Assembly (NCBI GenBank): GCA_002356435.2
Contig: AP018040.2
Location: 1,302,001-1,366,000 of the forward strand
Length of the DNA stretch: 64,000 nucleotides
Source: Petrimonas sp. IBARAKI
GTDB taxonomy: Bacteria; Bacteroidota; Bacteroidia; Bacteroidales; Dysgonomonadaceae
Direction: 5' to 3'
In this document: in pieces, positions 27,982 to 37,127 of the stretch
Layout of the letters: each line of letters begins with the position of its first letter
How positions within the stretch are numbered: position 1 is the stretch's first letter
The notes under the pieces: generated by a model
Seen by the model: only the letters and a program-made list of their open reading frames with translations
What the model was told of the DNA's origin: nothing
The model's database searches: none
Translations under genes and position numbers: made by a program

Positions 27982-28167
27982 ATGGCACATCCAAAACGAA
28001 GACAGTCGTCTGCAAGACAAGGAAAAAGAAGATCGCACGACCATGCCAAAATGCCAACTATGGCCATCTGCCCTAATTGCGGAGCATGGCATATCTATCA
28101 CACTGTTTGTGGTGAGTGCGGGTACTACAGAGGAAAATTGGCAATTGAAAAAGAAGTTGCGGTATAA
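27982..28167 (+). CDS. rpmF: Ribosomal protein L32
   Basis: A 61-residue protein starting MAHPKRRQSSARQGKRR, the standard L32 N-terminus, with two CxxC pairs (CPNC and CGEC) that mark the zinc-binding form. It lies between yceD and fabH; an intrinsic terminator follows it. Confidence 0.97.
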   Translation: MAHPKRRQSSARQGKRRSHDHAKMPTMAICPNCGAWHIYHTVCGECGYYRGKLAIEKEVAV

Positions 28168-28190
28168 ACTCATTCATTCGTAATAAGCAA

Positions 28191-28224
28191 AACCCTGAAT
28201 AACCTTGTTTTTCGGGGTTTTTTT
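28191..28224 (+). terminator. Intrinsic terminator after rpmF
   Basis: AACCCTGAA (28191-28199) pairs with TTCGGGGTT (28211-28219), with one G-T wobble, and is followed by a T run to 28224. It sits between rpmF and fabH, so fabH is at least partly expressed by read-through or from its own start. Confidence 0.8.
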
Positions 28225-28241
28225 ACAATAAAATCAGGATA

Positions 28242-29243
28242 ATGAAGAACTTAAACGCGGTTATTACAGGAGTTGCAGCAGCTGTCCCCGATTATATACT
28301 TACCAATGAGGAGCTATCGAGAATGGTAGATACTTCCGACGAGTGGATCATGACTCGTGTGGGAATTAAAGAGAGAAGAATTTTAAAAGGAGAAGAACAG
28401 GGAATATCTGTTTTAGGGACAAAAGCAGTAAAGGAACTGCTTGAGAAAACCCACACCAAACCCGAAGAGGTTGATGGTGTGATTTTTGCTACAACAACGC
28501 CTGACCATCCCTTCCCATCCGCGGCATCTATCGTTGCTGAAAACAACGGGATAAAAAACGCTTTTTGTTTCGATATGGAAGTGGCTTGCTCGGGGTTTGT
28601 ATATGGCCTTGAAGTATGTAACGGATTTATCAAGACCGGGAAATACAAAAAAGTTATCCTGATTGCTGGTGATAAAATGTCGGCTGTAACAAACTATACC
28701 GACAGGGCTACTTGTCCCCTTTTTGGGGATGCTGCCGGAGCCGTTATGATTGAACCAACGGAAGAAAACTTGGGTATTGTCGATACAATTCTTCGTTCCG
28801 ATGGTGCAGGTTACGCCCCGCTACAAATGAAAGCCGGTGGAAGTAAGTATCCCGCCACTCACGAAACAGTGGATAACAATGAACATACCGTATATCAGGA
28901 AGGAAAAGTCGTATTTAAGTATGCCGTATCCAACATGGCACAGGTCTCGCTCGACATTATGGAGCGTAATAACCTCACTCATGAAGATCTGGATTGGTTT
29001 GTGCCTCACCAGGCCAATATCCGCATTATCGATGCCGCCGTGGCTCGCGCCGGAGTTGCCCCCGAAAAAGTAATGATAAATATCGAACGTTATGGCAATA
29101 CCAGTGCCGGAACCATTCCGCTTTGCTTATGGGAATGGGAGCGCAACCTCCGCAAGGGCGACAACATTATCCTCACCGCGTTCGGAGCAGGCTTCTCTTG
29201 GGGAAGTGTCTACCTGAAATGGGGGTACGATGGCAACAAGTAG
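28242..29243 (+). CDS. fabH: 3-oxoacyl-ACP synthase III
   Basis: A 333-residue enzyme that condenses acetyl- or branched acyl-CoA with malonyl-ACP to start fatty-acid synthesis. The Cys-His-Asn triad is visible: Cys in ACSGF near 116, His in PHQAN near 255, Asn in GNTSAGT near 285. It follows yceD and rpmF, but plsX, which separates rpmF and fabH in E. coli, is absent. It ends 7 bases from the convergent lipocalin gene. Confidence 0.95.
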   Translation: MKNLNAVITGVAAAVPDYILTNEELSRMVDTSDEWIMTRVGIKERRILKGEEQGISVLGTKAVKELLEKTHTKPEEVDGVIFATTTPDHPFPSAASIVAENNGIKNAFCFDMEVACSGFVYGLEVCNGFIKTGKYKKVILIAGDKMSAVTNYTDRATCPLFGDAAGAVMIEPTEENLGIVDTILRSDGAGYAPLQMKAGGSKYPATHETVDNNEHTVYQEGKVVFKYAVSNMAQVSLDIMERNNLTHEDLDWFVPHQANIRIIDAAVARAGVAPEKVMINIERYGNTSAGTIPLCLWEWERNLRKGDNIILTAFGAGFSWGSVYLKWGYDGNK

Positions 29244-29250
29244 AAATGAT

Positions 29251-29790
29251 TCACGGACGTTTATTGTGTTCAATCCACAAAAGGTCCGCTACATTATACC
29301 CGATATCCTGAGCTATCTTTAAGTATTTGCTTTTTATATCATCCGGGATGCTTGTTTCCCGGGACAGGATCCACAGATACTTTAAACTAGCTCCGGCGAC
29401 CAATGCGTAGGTATAGTCCGGATCAATGGCAATGACGTTGTAACCCGAGTAAAATGGGCCAAAGAACGACACCTTCAGCATTGCTACATCCTCGGTTGCT
29501 ACAAATTTTGCTTTTCCCACCGCTTGTTTCCATTCTTCTTTTTTTGTGTGGTACCCTTTATTGTCAACTTTAATGGTTCCGTCGGCATTCAAAGAATATT
29601 CAGCAGTGGTGTTGTCCAGGTCTTTCTCGTATTTAAAATCCAGCCTGGCAATCTCGTACCATTTACCAAGATATTTCTCTTTGTCAAAAGGTCTGACGGC
29701 AACAGCTCCCTTAGGGAGGGTGGAACAGGAAAAAAATGCGGACATAATGCCAATTACAGTTAGAGATAAGAATAATTGTCTTTTTTTCAT
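29251..29790 (-). CDS. Lipocalin (Blc-like) lipoprotein
   Basis: A 179-residue protein starting at ATG 29790; the frame upstream only offers a TTG within the preceding gene. A signal with lipobox-like FFSCS indicates a lipoprotein. GKWYEIARLDFKYE is the hallmark first strand of bacterial lipocalins, with DPDYTYALV and the WILSR strand later. Such proteins bind lysophospholipids or other hydrophobic molecules at the outer membrane. It begins 23 bases after the polyferredoxin gene. Confidence 0.9.
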   Translation of the reverse strand: MKKRQLFLSLTVIGIMSAFFSCSTLPKGAVAVRPFDKEKYLGKWYEIARLDFKYEKDLDNTTAEYSLNADGTIKVDNKGYHTKKEEWKQAVGKAKFVATEDVAMLKVSFFGPFYSGYNVIAIDPDYTYALVAGASLKYLWILSRETSIPDDIKSKYLKIAQDIGYNVADLLWIEHNKRP

Positions 29791-29813
29791 TGATTTAAAA
29801 AGCTGTGGCCTTG

Positions 29814-31364
29814 TCAATTCAACGCCAAATGTTTTTTATACCCTTCCACAAATATAGCAGATAGCGGCCTTGCCGGGCAAATATATTCGCAGGCACCGCA
29901 TCCGATGCACTTGTCTTTGTTCACTACGGGTACAAGCCGCAAATCAACCGTATTTGCGTCCGGCTGACCGGCCGGCGAAAGATAGCTTGCGCCGCTATCG
30001 CGGTACTCACGGGTAATGGCATCGGTAGGGCAGATACGCCAGCACCCGTCGCAGTTTACATCATCCTTCACCACGATGCAGTTCTCGCGTACATAAACGG
30101 CGTGTCCCATTGCCACTTTGGTCTTATCTCCTTTTGAAAGTTTTGTGATGGCGTCGGTAGGGCAAACATCTGAACAAACAGTGCAGTCGGTACGGCAATA
30201 ACCGCGTTCAAAAGAGAGAGTAGGCTGCATAACCGCCGTCCATCCATATTCATTAACCGATGGACGGATAATCTTATCGGGACATTGATTGACGCACAGC
30301 AGACAAGCCGTACATTTATCGTTGAGGTTGTCGTGACTTAACGACCCGGGAGGAGAAACAGGTATGGAGCGTTTATACCGGTCTTTACGAACGGCAGGAA
30401 ATTTAATCATGCTTCTCTTTTTTTCTTGAGCCTTTAGCCCGGTTGCGCTAGCAGCCATCAGGAGTGAAGTTATGAAAAACTGTCTGCGGGAATTGTTCTC
30501 CGAAGAGACACCGACAATCTCCAACGGCTGTTTTTTAGCCACCTTTTTTATTGAATAGGTCATGCTGCCGTCTTTGCACGATTCAATACAGTTGAAGCAA
30601 GTAACACAACGCGTGTAATCGATGGTGTGATTTTTAAAGTCGATGCACGATGCTTTGCAATCTCTGGAGCACCTGCCGCACATGGTACAGGAGGTTTTAT
30701 CGATGCGGAGTTTCAGGATGGAGAACTTACTGAGGTAACCGAGAATAGTACCTACCGGACAGAAGGTATTGCAGTAAGTTCGTCCGCTTCTCCATGCCAG
30801 AAATCCGATGATCAATAGCGTGAGTGAGGCCAGCACCAACGAGAAAATGCTCTTTATCCAGATTTCGGTAGGGGCAAATGTATAATGCTGAACTCCCAAC
30901 ACCTTTGCAAAAAGATTGTTAACAGCTCCGTAAACCGGACTAACTAATTCGGTAACCATCCGGCCGTATGCTCCGTAAGGATCCAGAATAGCCGAAACAA
31001 TACCGATTCCGGCAACAACCCCTACAATAAAAACGGCGAGAACTACTATTCTCAGCACCGTTTTTGCAGCGGAAAAACTGTAGCGGCGTGTTTTTTTCGA
31101 CTTTATTCTTCTGGCGAAGTAAGAAACAATATCCTGATATACTCCTGTGGGACAAATAACCGAGCAGTAAATACGTCCGAAAACCAGAGTGAGCACAGCA
31201 AGCACGACCAGTACAACTACATTGAGTGCTAACAGGGCCGGGATAAATTGAAATTCGGCTAAAAAAGCAAAATTCTTGTGCAATACGCCCGAGATATCGA
31301 GAAACAGCAGGGAAATAACAATAAAACAGGCTATTGCCAAAGCAATTCTCATTTTCTTTAACAT
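29814..31364 (-). CDS. Membrane polyferredoxin, NapH/NosR-like
   Basis: A 516-residue redox protein. The N-terminal half has about five membrane segments with CSVICP and CNTFCP motifs, as in NapH/NosR/CcoG-type proteins. Several ferredoxin-like clusters follow: CTMCGRCSRDC, CVTCFNC, CTACLLC, CTVCSDVC, CDGCWRIC and CIGCGACEYIC. It is predicted to carry electrons from the membrane to a soluble or periplasmic partner. It directly follows, by 4 bases, a Tat-exported Fe-S aldo/keto reductase, its probable partner. Confidence 0.82.
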   Translation of the reverse strand: MLKKMRIALAIACFIVISLLFLDISGVLHKNFAFLAEFQFIPALLALNVVVLVVLAVLTLVFGRIYCSVICPTGVYQDIVSYFARRIKSKKTRRYSFSAAKTVLRIVVLAVFIVGVVAGIGIVSAILDPYGAYGRMVTELVSPVYGAVNNLFAKVLGVQHYTFAPTEIWIKSIFSLVLASLTLLIIGFLAWRSGRTYCNTFCPVGTILGYLSKFSILKLRIDKTSCTMCGRCSRDCKASCIDFKNHTIDYTRCVTCFNCIESCKDGSMTYSIKKVAKKQPLEIVGVSSENNSRRQFFITSLLMAASATGLKAQEKKRSMIKFPAVRKDRYKRSIPVSPPGSLSHDNLNDKCTACLLCVNQCPDKIIRPSVNEYGWTAVMQPTLSFERGYCRTDCTVCSDVCPTDAITKLSKGDKTKVAMGHAVYVRENCIVVKDDVNCDGCWRICPTDAITREYRDSGASYLSPAGQPDANTVDLRLVPVVNKDKCIGCGACEYICPARPLSAIFVEGYKKHLALN

Positions 31365-31368
31365 GGTA

Positions 31369-32745
31369 TCAGGTGGTTTTTAGTTGTTGAACAAGATTAT
31401 CGATTTTCAATAAATCGGTGGGGATTTTTATGTTCTGTGGACAAGTAGGTTCACATTCACCGCAATTGATACAATGGTTTGCCTGTTCCAGTTCGGGAAT
31501 AGTGCGGTTGTAATCTACCAGGAATGCCCTGGAAGCACGTTCGAATTCAGCATCACGTGGCCCTTCGAGATCCGGAAGGTTACTGTCCCAGGTCGCCTTG
31601 TTGTAATAAAGCAAGATTCCGGGAATATCAACCCCATACGGACAAGGAACGCAATATTTGCAATCCGTACACGGTATGATTTTGTAGGTGCGGATAATTT
31701 CCGCTGCTTTTGCCAACATGTCTTTCTGCTTATCGGTGACCGGAACAAGGGGAGAATAGGTTTTTATGTTTTCCTGTAAATGTTCCATTAACGTCATACC
31801 GCTTAACACTACCATTACCTGTGGATGTGAACCCACAAACCGGAAAGCCCACTGTGCAGGCGTATCGCCAGGACGTTCTTCCTGCATCATTTCCGATACG
31901 GCACGGCTTACTTTTGCCAAACGGCTTCCCAGTAACGGCTCCATGATCATAACAGGAATATTTCGTTCCACCAGCCTGTTGTACATGTATTCCGCAGGAA
32001 CACGGCCGTATTTCCAGTCGAAGTAATTCATCTGGATCATCACGAAATCCCAGTCCACAGGCTCTGCAAGCACCTTGTCAAAAAGAGGCTGATCACCGTG
32101 AAAAGACCATCCCAGATTCCGGATGCGTCCTTCTTTCTTTTCATTCAGCAGAAAGTCCAGCATCCCCCATTCTTTGTAAATACGTTCGTACATGACATCG
32201 CTGCTTAAGCTGTGCAGGTGATAATAATCAAAATAATCTACCTGAAGTTTCTCCAATTGTTTGTGATACGTGGCAATGGCATCCTCTCTCGATTTCACAC
32301 TGCCCGGCAATTTTGTTGCCAGGTAAAAGCTGTTACGGGGGTATTTTTTCAGGAGTTTACCGGTAACAATTTCCGATTCTCCCTGATGATACATCCATGC
32401 GGTGTCAAAATAGTTTATGCCATGTGCTATGGCGTAATCCACCAATTGTCCTGCTTTTTCTTCATCGATGAATTTTCTTATCCCTTCGGGTGTTTCTCGT
32501 TCCACGGTAGGATAACGCATCGTACCAAAACCGAGAAGCGAAATCTTGTCACCCGTTTTAGACAAGGCTGTATATGTCATTTTGTCGGTAGGAATATTGG
32601 TCAAATCCGGAACGGGTTGGCTCTTGTCGGTTTTTTTTGTGCAGCCGCCCAAATATAGGCTTGCCGGAATAACCGCAGCACCCAATCCCATGTATTTCAA
32701 AGCTGTTCTTCGCGAAATTTTTTGTTTTCCGTCATTTTCTTTCAT
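31369..32745 (-). CDS. Tat-exported aldo/keto reductase with Fe-S motifs
   Basis: A 458-residue protein. An N-terminal SRRTALKYMG is a twin-arginine signal and LGGC a possible lipobox. The aldo/keto reductase core shows Asp and Tyr in FDTAWMY, Lys in ATKLPG and His in YYHLHS. The C-terminal extension has two cysteine groups, CTDCKYCVPC and CINCGECEPTC, likely 4Fe-4S clusters. ATG 32745 is used because it places the Tat signal at the N-terminus. It starts the operon with the polyferredoxin. The substrate is unknown. Confidence 0.85.
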   Translation of the reverse strand: MKENDGKQKISRRTALKYMGLGAAVIPASLYLGGCTKKTDKSQPVPDLTNIPTDKMTYTALSKTGDKISLLGFGTMRYPTVERETPEGIRKFIDEEKAGQLVDYAIAHGINYFDTAWMYHQGESEIVTGKLLKKYPRNSFYLATKLPGSVKSREDAIATYHKQLEKLQVDYFDYYHLHSLSSDVMYERIYKEWGMLDFLLNEKKEGRIRNLGWSFHGDQPLFDKVLAEPVDWDFVMIQMNYFDWKYGRVPAEYMYNRLVERNIPVMIMEPLLGSRLAKVSRAVSEMMQEERPGDTPAQWAFRFVGSHPQVMVVLSGMTLMEHLQENIKTYSPLVPVTDKQKDMLAKAAEIIRTYKIIPCTDCKYCVPCPYGVDIPGILLYYNKATWDSNLPDLEGPRDAEFERASRAFLVDYNRTIPELEQANHCINCGECEPTCPQNIKIPTDLLKIDNLVQQLKTT

Positions 32746-32903
32746 AGCATACATGTTTTGTAGTATCTGACAAAAATAGTAAAATTCTTGCAAGATTAAT
32801 TGTGGACAATATCAATTTTTTCTTTTTTTATTTTAATAAAAAAATAGTGTTGCACATTTTATAGTTATCGGACAATGGCCGGTATTATCGCTACTTTTTT
32901 TAT

Positions 32904-32911
32904 TATCTTTG
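32904..32911 (+). promoter_or_regulatory. -7 element upstream of the glycosyltransferase
   Basis: TATCTTTG matches TAnnTTTG. It lies 134 bases before the ATG, leaving a fairly long leader in which I see no gene or clear hairpin. The 299-base gap from 32746 to 33044 holds nothing else I can support. Confidence 0.5.
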
Positions 32912-33044
32912 GATCAATATTTTCAAGTGGATGGTATTAAATAGATGCATCTTGCCTTTCTGCCTGACAGGATAGGGTTGTTGCGTTGCATATACATCCT
33001 TTTAATCGGTTGTGGGGGGCGGATATAAATTTTAAAAAAAGCTA

Positions 33045-34115
33045 ATGAGAAAGGTATTGGTTGATTTATCAGCCCTGAATAATATATACAGTGGGTTTGG
33101 ACAGATAGCGTTGACTTACGGTAAATATTTTGAGAATAATTATAAAAAAGAAACTGCTCGTTATTCTCTTACATTGCTGGTTCCTGACGATATGATGGGC
33201 AAGTTTGGCAACGAGGTCAACTACCTTTCATCATCCAAACGACTCAAAAGACGGTTTCCGTTTTTATTTCCAAAGTTTGATGTTTGGCACTCGACACATC
33301 AGTTAAGCAAGTTCAGGCCTTTCTATTCCGGCACAAAACAGATACTGACATTCCATGATCTGAACTATCTGTACGAAAGAAAAGGATTTAGCCGATACAG
33401 AAAACACCGTCAAATCCAGGGGAAAATAGACCGGGCAAATCAACTGGTTTGTATTTCTCACTTTACCAAAGAAGAAGTAGAGAGAAACCTGAACCTTAAC
33501 GGAAAGAAATGCAGCGTGATTTACAATTACGTAGAGCCTTTTAATGAAAGTCTGGCTTCTAAACCCAGTATCGATATCAAAACGCCTTTTTTCTTCTCTA
33601 TTGGTGCTTTGCGGAAAAAGAAAAACTTCCACGTCTTGCTTGATTTAATGAAGTTATATCCTGAAAAACATCTTTATGTCGCGGGTACTGAAGCCAAAAA
33701 AAAGAAAAAGAATGCGTATGCCCTGATGATGAAAGAACGCATCAAAAATGAGAAAATAACGAACGTTACCTTGCTTGGTGGAATTCTGCATAAGGAAAAA
33801 ATATGGATGTATAAGAACTGCGAGGCTTTTCTTTTTCCTTCGTTGTTTGAAGGCTTTGGGTTGCCGGTAATTGAAGCCATGCAGTTTGGAAAACCGGTGT
33901 TCTCTTCAGCGGAAACAAGCCTGAAAGAAATTGGTGGACAGTTTGCTTATTTCTGGGACCATTTTGATGCATACTCCATGAAATCTCTAATAGATAGTAA
34001 CTTGGAGGGATTTTATAACGACAAAGAATGGATGCGGAAAGAAAAACAATATGCGGAATCATTTTCGACTAACAACCATTTCGAAGAGTATGAAAAGCTA
34101 TATGAGTCCATATGA
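33045..34115 (+). CDS. Glycosyltransferase family 4-like protein
   Basis: A 356-residue GT-B-fold protein. A nucleotide-sugar-binding C-terminal domain is marked by FEGFGLPVIEAM, with FFFSIGALRKKKNF at its start, and FHDLNYLY in the N-terminal domain. It would transfer a sugar from a nucleotide or lipid donor during surface-polysaccharide synthesis. The region is AT-rich with long Lys runs. It overlaps the next gene, a Stealth protein, by 14 bases, so the two act together. Confidence 0.85.
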   Translation: MRKVLVDLSALNNIYSGFGQIALTYGKYFENNYKKETARYSLTLLVPDDMMGKFGNEVNYLSSSKRLKRRFPFLFPKFDVWHSTHQLSKFRPFYSGTKQILTFHDLNYLYERKGFSRYRKHRQIQGKIDRANQLVCISHFTKEEVERNLNLNGKKCSVIYNYVEPFNESLASKPSIDIKTPFFFSIGALRKKKNFHVLLDLMKLYPEKHLYVAGTEAKKKKKNAYALMMKERIKNEKITNVTLLGGILHKEKIWMYKNCEAFLFPSLFEGFGLPVIEAMQFGKPVFSSAETSLKEIGGQFAYFWDHFDAYSMKSLIDSNLEGFYNDKEWMRKEKQYAESFSTNNHFEEYEKLYESI

Positions 34116-35046
34116 AATAGATCTGGTTTATCTGTGGGTCGATGGTAGTGACCCGGAATGGTTGGCCAAAAAAAGAGAATATTTAGAGAATAAAACCGGC
34201 TTGAATATCGAAGCCACTTCAAAGGCGCGTATCGCCGACAATGATGAATTAAGATATTCACTGCGTTCTGCAGAGAAATATGCTCCCTGGATCCGGAAAG
34301 TTTTTATCGTTACCGATGAGCAAAAGCCCAAATGGCTTAATCTGAAAAACGAAAAGGTGGAAATCATAGATATCCGTGCGCTTATTCCGCCCGAAGCCTT
34401 GCCATGTTACAACTCGGTTATCATTGAACATTTTTTATATAAAATTCCCGGCTTATCGGAGCATTTTCTTTACGCTAACGACGATATGTTTTTCAATGCT
34501 GAAATAGGTCCTGAATTCTTTTTTAATTCCGAAGGAATGCCGATTGTGCGGTTGCAACGTGCATTTTTAGGAAAGTGGATGAGTCGAATTAGGGGGTTAT
34601 TCAATATTCCTACCAATATCTATCGAAAGACCATTGACAGAGCAGCCGGATTAATCAAAGAGAAATTTGGGAAATATTATTCCGGAACTCCGCACCATAA
34701 TATAGATTCGTATCTGAAAACAGATTACAGAAACGTGGTAGAAAAAGATTTCAGGAATGAGATTTTATCGACCCTGATCAATCACCTGAGAAGCGAACAC
34801 GACATCCAACGGATCGTTTACTTATACTATGCCTTGGTAAAAAAAAGGGGAGTGCTCCGTTACGTGAGCCGAAAAGAATCTTGTCGTATCCGGCTGCAAA
34901 AACCTGATTTTATGGATTATATCATGTCGTATAATCCAGTGCTTTTCTGTCTGAACGATACTCATCGGGCAACAGATAAAGATCGTGAGAGGGTGAAGCC
35001 CTTTTTAGAAGCTCTCTTTCCTGAAAAATCGGGTTATGAACTGTAG
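34102..35046 (+). CDS. Stealth-family sugar-phosphate transferase
   Basis: A 314-residue protein of the Stealth family, hexose-1-phosphate transferases that build phosphodiester-linked capsules or glycans. All four conserved regions can be seen: CR1 DLVYLWVDGSDPEW; CR2 from ELRYSLRSAEKYAPW to YANDDMFF; CR3 around GTPHHNIDSYL; CR4 around CLNDTHR ending FPEKSGYEL. ATG 34102 (14-base overlap with the glycosyltransferase) is preferred; an ATG at 34090 is possible. It converges with a second Stealth gene. Confidence 0.88.
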   Translation: MSPYEIDLVYLWVDGSDPEWLAKKREYLENKTGLNIEATSKARIADNDELRYSLRSAEKYAPWIRKVFIVTDEQKPKWLNLKNEKVEIIDIRALIPPEALPCYNSVIIEHFLYKIPGLSEHFLYANDDMFFNAEIGPEFFFNSEGMPIVRLQRAFLGKWMSRIRGLFNIPTNIYRKTIDRAAGLIKEKFGKYYSGTPHHNIDSYLKTDYRNVVEKDFRNEILSTLINHLRSEHDIQRIVYLYYALVKKRGVLRYVSRKESCRIRLQKPDFMDYIMSYNPVLFCLNDTHRATDKDRERVKPFLEALFPEKSGYEL

Positions 35047-35059
35047 GATAGAGACAATA

Positions 35060-36052
35060 TTACAATTCAAAGCTCGACTTTTCTGGGAGAATACTTTCAA
35101 AAGATGCTTTTAATTCTTTGAGCTTTTTATCGTAGTTCCGAATATGTATGTTGTCATTTAAGCAGACAAGTTTGTATTTTTGTTCGCGGACAGCACGGAT
35201 TGCTTTTTTAGATTTCAAAATAAGAGGGAACATCTTTGTGTCTTGATAGGTGTTGTAGGGTAGGAATTTTGAAGTGCAAATTTGCCAGGTCTTGAATAAT
35301 TCAGGCGTAAGGTCGGAAGAACTTCTGAACCTGTTTTTCGACATTTCGGTCAATTCCTTTCCACAATTATCCCAAACTTCATGAAACGTAGATTTTAGAA
35401 AAGGCTGCGCATTGTGCGGGGTTCGCAGTGTCACAAACTTATTGTATGGTTTTAGCAGATATGCTAACCTTCTCCTTTTGCCGTACGATTCATGGAACCA
35501 TTTATCGTAATCCCTTTTTAAAACCTCTTTTTTATCAAAAAACTTATTGATCAGTCTGATGTTATTCTTCAGCATCTTACCAAACTGAGAACGTCCAAAG
35601 TTAGTGCGAAAAGTGGCAATGTCTTTAGGAAGTCCATTTTCGAAGAAACGAGTTGCAGGGGTATGGTCTGTTACAAAAAAATCATCGTTAAAATAGACAA
35701 ATTGTTCCGCTAAATCGGGGATTTTATGCAAATAAATTTCTATCAAATTTGAATTGAATACAGGTAGATATTGTTCAGGAATAAAATCTTCGTGATTAAC
35801 TATATGCAGCTTTGAATGATTCTCATTTAGCCATTCTGGTTTTTGTCCGCAGGTGACAAAATGAATTTTTCGTACCCAAGGGGTAAATTTTTCTATTCCC
35901 CTGAACCAGTATTTTAGTAGCCCATAGTCTCTGAATCTAGCTTCTGACAACTCATTTACCGTGTTGTCTATTTTCCCCGAATAGATGGCAAAATCTTTTT
36001 GCCATCTCGGGTCATTCATATCTACCCAGGTTATTACAAAATCAATTTCCAC
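35060..36052 (-). CDS. Second Stealth-family sugar-phosphate transferase
   Basis: A 330-residue Stealth protein on the opposite strand, with CR1 DFVITWVDMNDPRW, CR2 ending VYFNDDFF, CR3 around RTPHNAQPFL, and CR4 CLNDN with the ending LPEKSSFEL. It differs clearly from the first Stealth protein, so they are probably not a recent duplication. The two genes converge with 13 bases between stops. They may add different sugar phosphates to one polymer. Confidence 0.85.
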   Translation of the reverse strand: MEIDFVITWVDMNDPRWQKDFAIYSGKIDNTVNELSEARFRDYGLLKYWFRGIEKFTPWVRKIHFVTCGQKPEWLNENHSKLHIVNHEDFIPEQYLPVFNSNLIEIYLHKIPDLAEQFVYFNDDFFVTDHTPATRFFENGLPKDIATFRTNFGRSQFGKMLKNNIRLINKFFDKKEVLKRDYDKWFHESYGKRRRLAYLLKPYNKFVTLRTPHNAQPFLKSTFHEVWDNCGKELTEMSKNRFRSSSDLTPELFKTWQICTSKFLPYNTYQDTKMFPLILKSKKAIRAVREQKYKLVCLNDNIHIRNYDKKLKELKASFESILPEKSSFEL

Positions 36053-36091
36053 TTCTTTGTTTTAAGAATTCAGGCGAAAGAATAAAAAATA

Positions 36092-36114
36092 CCAACAAAT
36101 CGTGAGGTTGTTGG
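36092..36114 (-). terminator. Terminator after purE
   Basis: CCAACAA (36092-36098) and TTGTTGG (36108-36114) form a 7-bp stem. On the minus strand it is followed by TATTTTTTATT, an acceptable T-tract, just downstream of the purE stop. Confidence 0.65.
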
Positions 36115-36138
36115 AATAGTTTTCTGCTGACAGTTTAT

Positions 36139-36645
36139 TTAATTTGTTTTGAATTTAAATTTGATGCCTGCCAGTTCTTCGTTAGCTTGAGTGATTTTAC
36201 TCTTCAGGTCCTCTTTGTAGGTTGCCAATTTTTGCCGGAGTGATTCATCTCCAGTTGCGATCATCTGCAACGCAAGAATAGCGGCGTTAAGTGATCCGTT
36301 AATGCCAACAGTGGCAACCGGGATTCCCGGAGGCATTTGCACGATGGCAAGCAGTGCGTCCATACCGTCCAGTGAAGCTTTTATAGGGACGCCGATAACG
36401 GGAAGTGTGGTCATTGACGCAATTACACCCGGCAAATGGGCCGCCATCCCAGCTGCTGCTATTATAACCTTTATTCCCCGTTTTTCGGCATTCCTGGCAA
36501 ATTGCTCAACAGCTTCGGGTGTGCGATGTGCAGAAAGTGCGTTTATTTCGAACGGAACTTCCATTTCGTCAAAAAAACAGGCAGCCTTTTCCATGACGGG
36601 TAAGTCGGAAGTACTGCCCATTATTATACTTATTATTGGATCCAT
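36139..36645 (-). CDS. purE: N5-carboxyaminoimidazole ribonucleotide mutase
   Basis: A 168-residue class I PurE that rearranges N5-CAIR to CAIR in purine synthesis. [17 protein letters not shown] and [10 protein letters not shown] are the active-site motifs. It begins 4 bases after gcvH, so purine synthesis and glycine cleavage (one-carbon supply) share an operon. Confidence 0.96.
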   Translation of the reverse strand: MDPIISIIMGSTSDLPVMEKAACFFDEMEVPFEINALSAHRTPEAVEQFARNAEKRGIKVIIAAAGMAAHLPGVIASMTTLPVIGVPIKASLDGMDALLAIVQMPPGIPVATVGINGSLNAAILALQMIATGDESLRQKLATYKEDLKSKITQANEELAGIKFKFKTN

Positions 36646-36649
36646 CTGT

Positions 36650-37030
36650 TTACTGTCCTATGAGGGCTTTGTACGCATCACTTGAGAGAAGCTCATTGAG
36701 ATCGGCTTCCTCTTCGATAGTTACTTTTACGATCCATCCTTCTCCGTAGGGATCTTGGTTTACCAGTTCAGGTTGGTCATCCAGCTTGGGATTGACTTCA
36801 AGTACCTCGCCGGTTATGGGCATCAAAAGATCAGAAACGGTCTTTACTGCCTCAATACTGCCAAAAACGGCTCCTTTGTCAACCTTTTCTCCTTCTGTTG
36901 TGATATCAACAAAAACAATTTCTCCCAGTTCGCTTTGTGCGAAATCGGAAATGCCGATGTAAGCCTCGTTTCCGTCAACTTTCACCCATTCATGGTCGCT
37001 TGAATACTTTAAATTTTCAGGAAAATTCAT
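36650..37030 (-). CDS. gcvH: Glycine cleavage system H protein
   Basis: A 126-residue lipoyl carrier. Lys63 in [11 protein letters not shown] is the lipoylation site; the N-terminal HEWV is typical. It shuttles the aminomethyl group from glycine between the P, T and L proteins. It needs lipoate attachment, for which the lplA gene at 9995 is one candidate enzyme, and E3 at 353 could serve as L protein. No gcvP or gcvT is in the window. Confidence 0.96.
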   Translation of the reverse strand: MNFPENLKYSSDHEWVKVDGNEAYIGISDFAQSELGEIVFVDITTEGEKVDKGAVFGSIEAVKTVSDLLMPITGEVLEVNPKLDDQPELVNQDPYGEGWIVKVTIEEEADLNELLSSDAYKALIGQ

Positions 37031-37127
37031 AGAAGTTATTTTTTTAATGTGAGTGGTTTTAATTGTAGGGTAAAAATACTATATATTTTCTTTACTGCAA
37101 AATCTTTTTAAGTAAAGGGATACAGCA

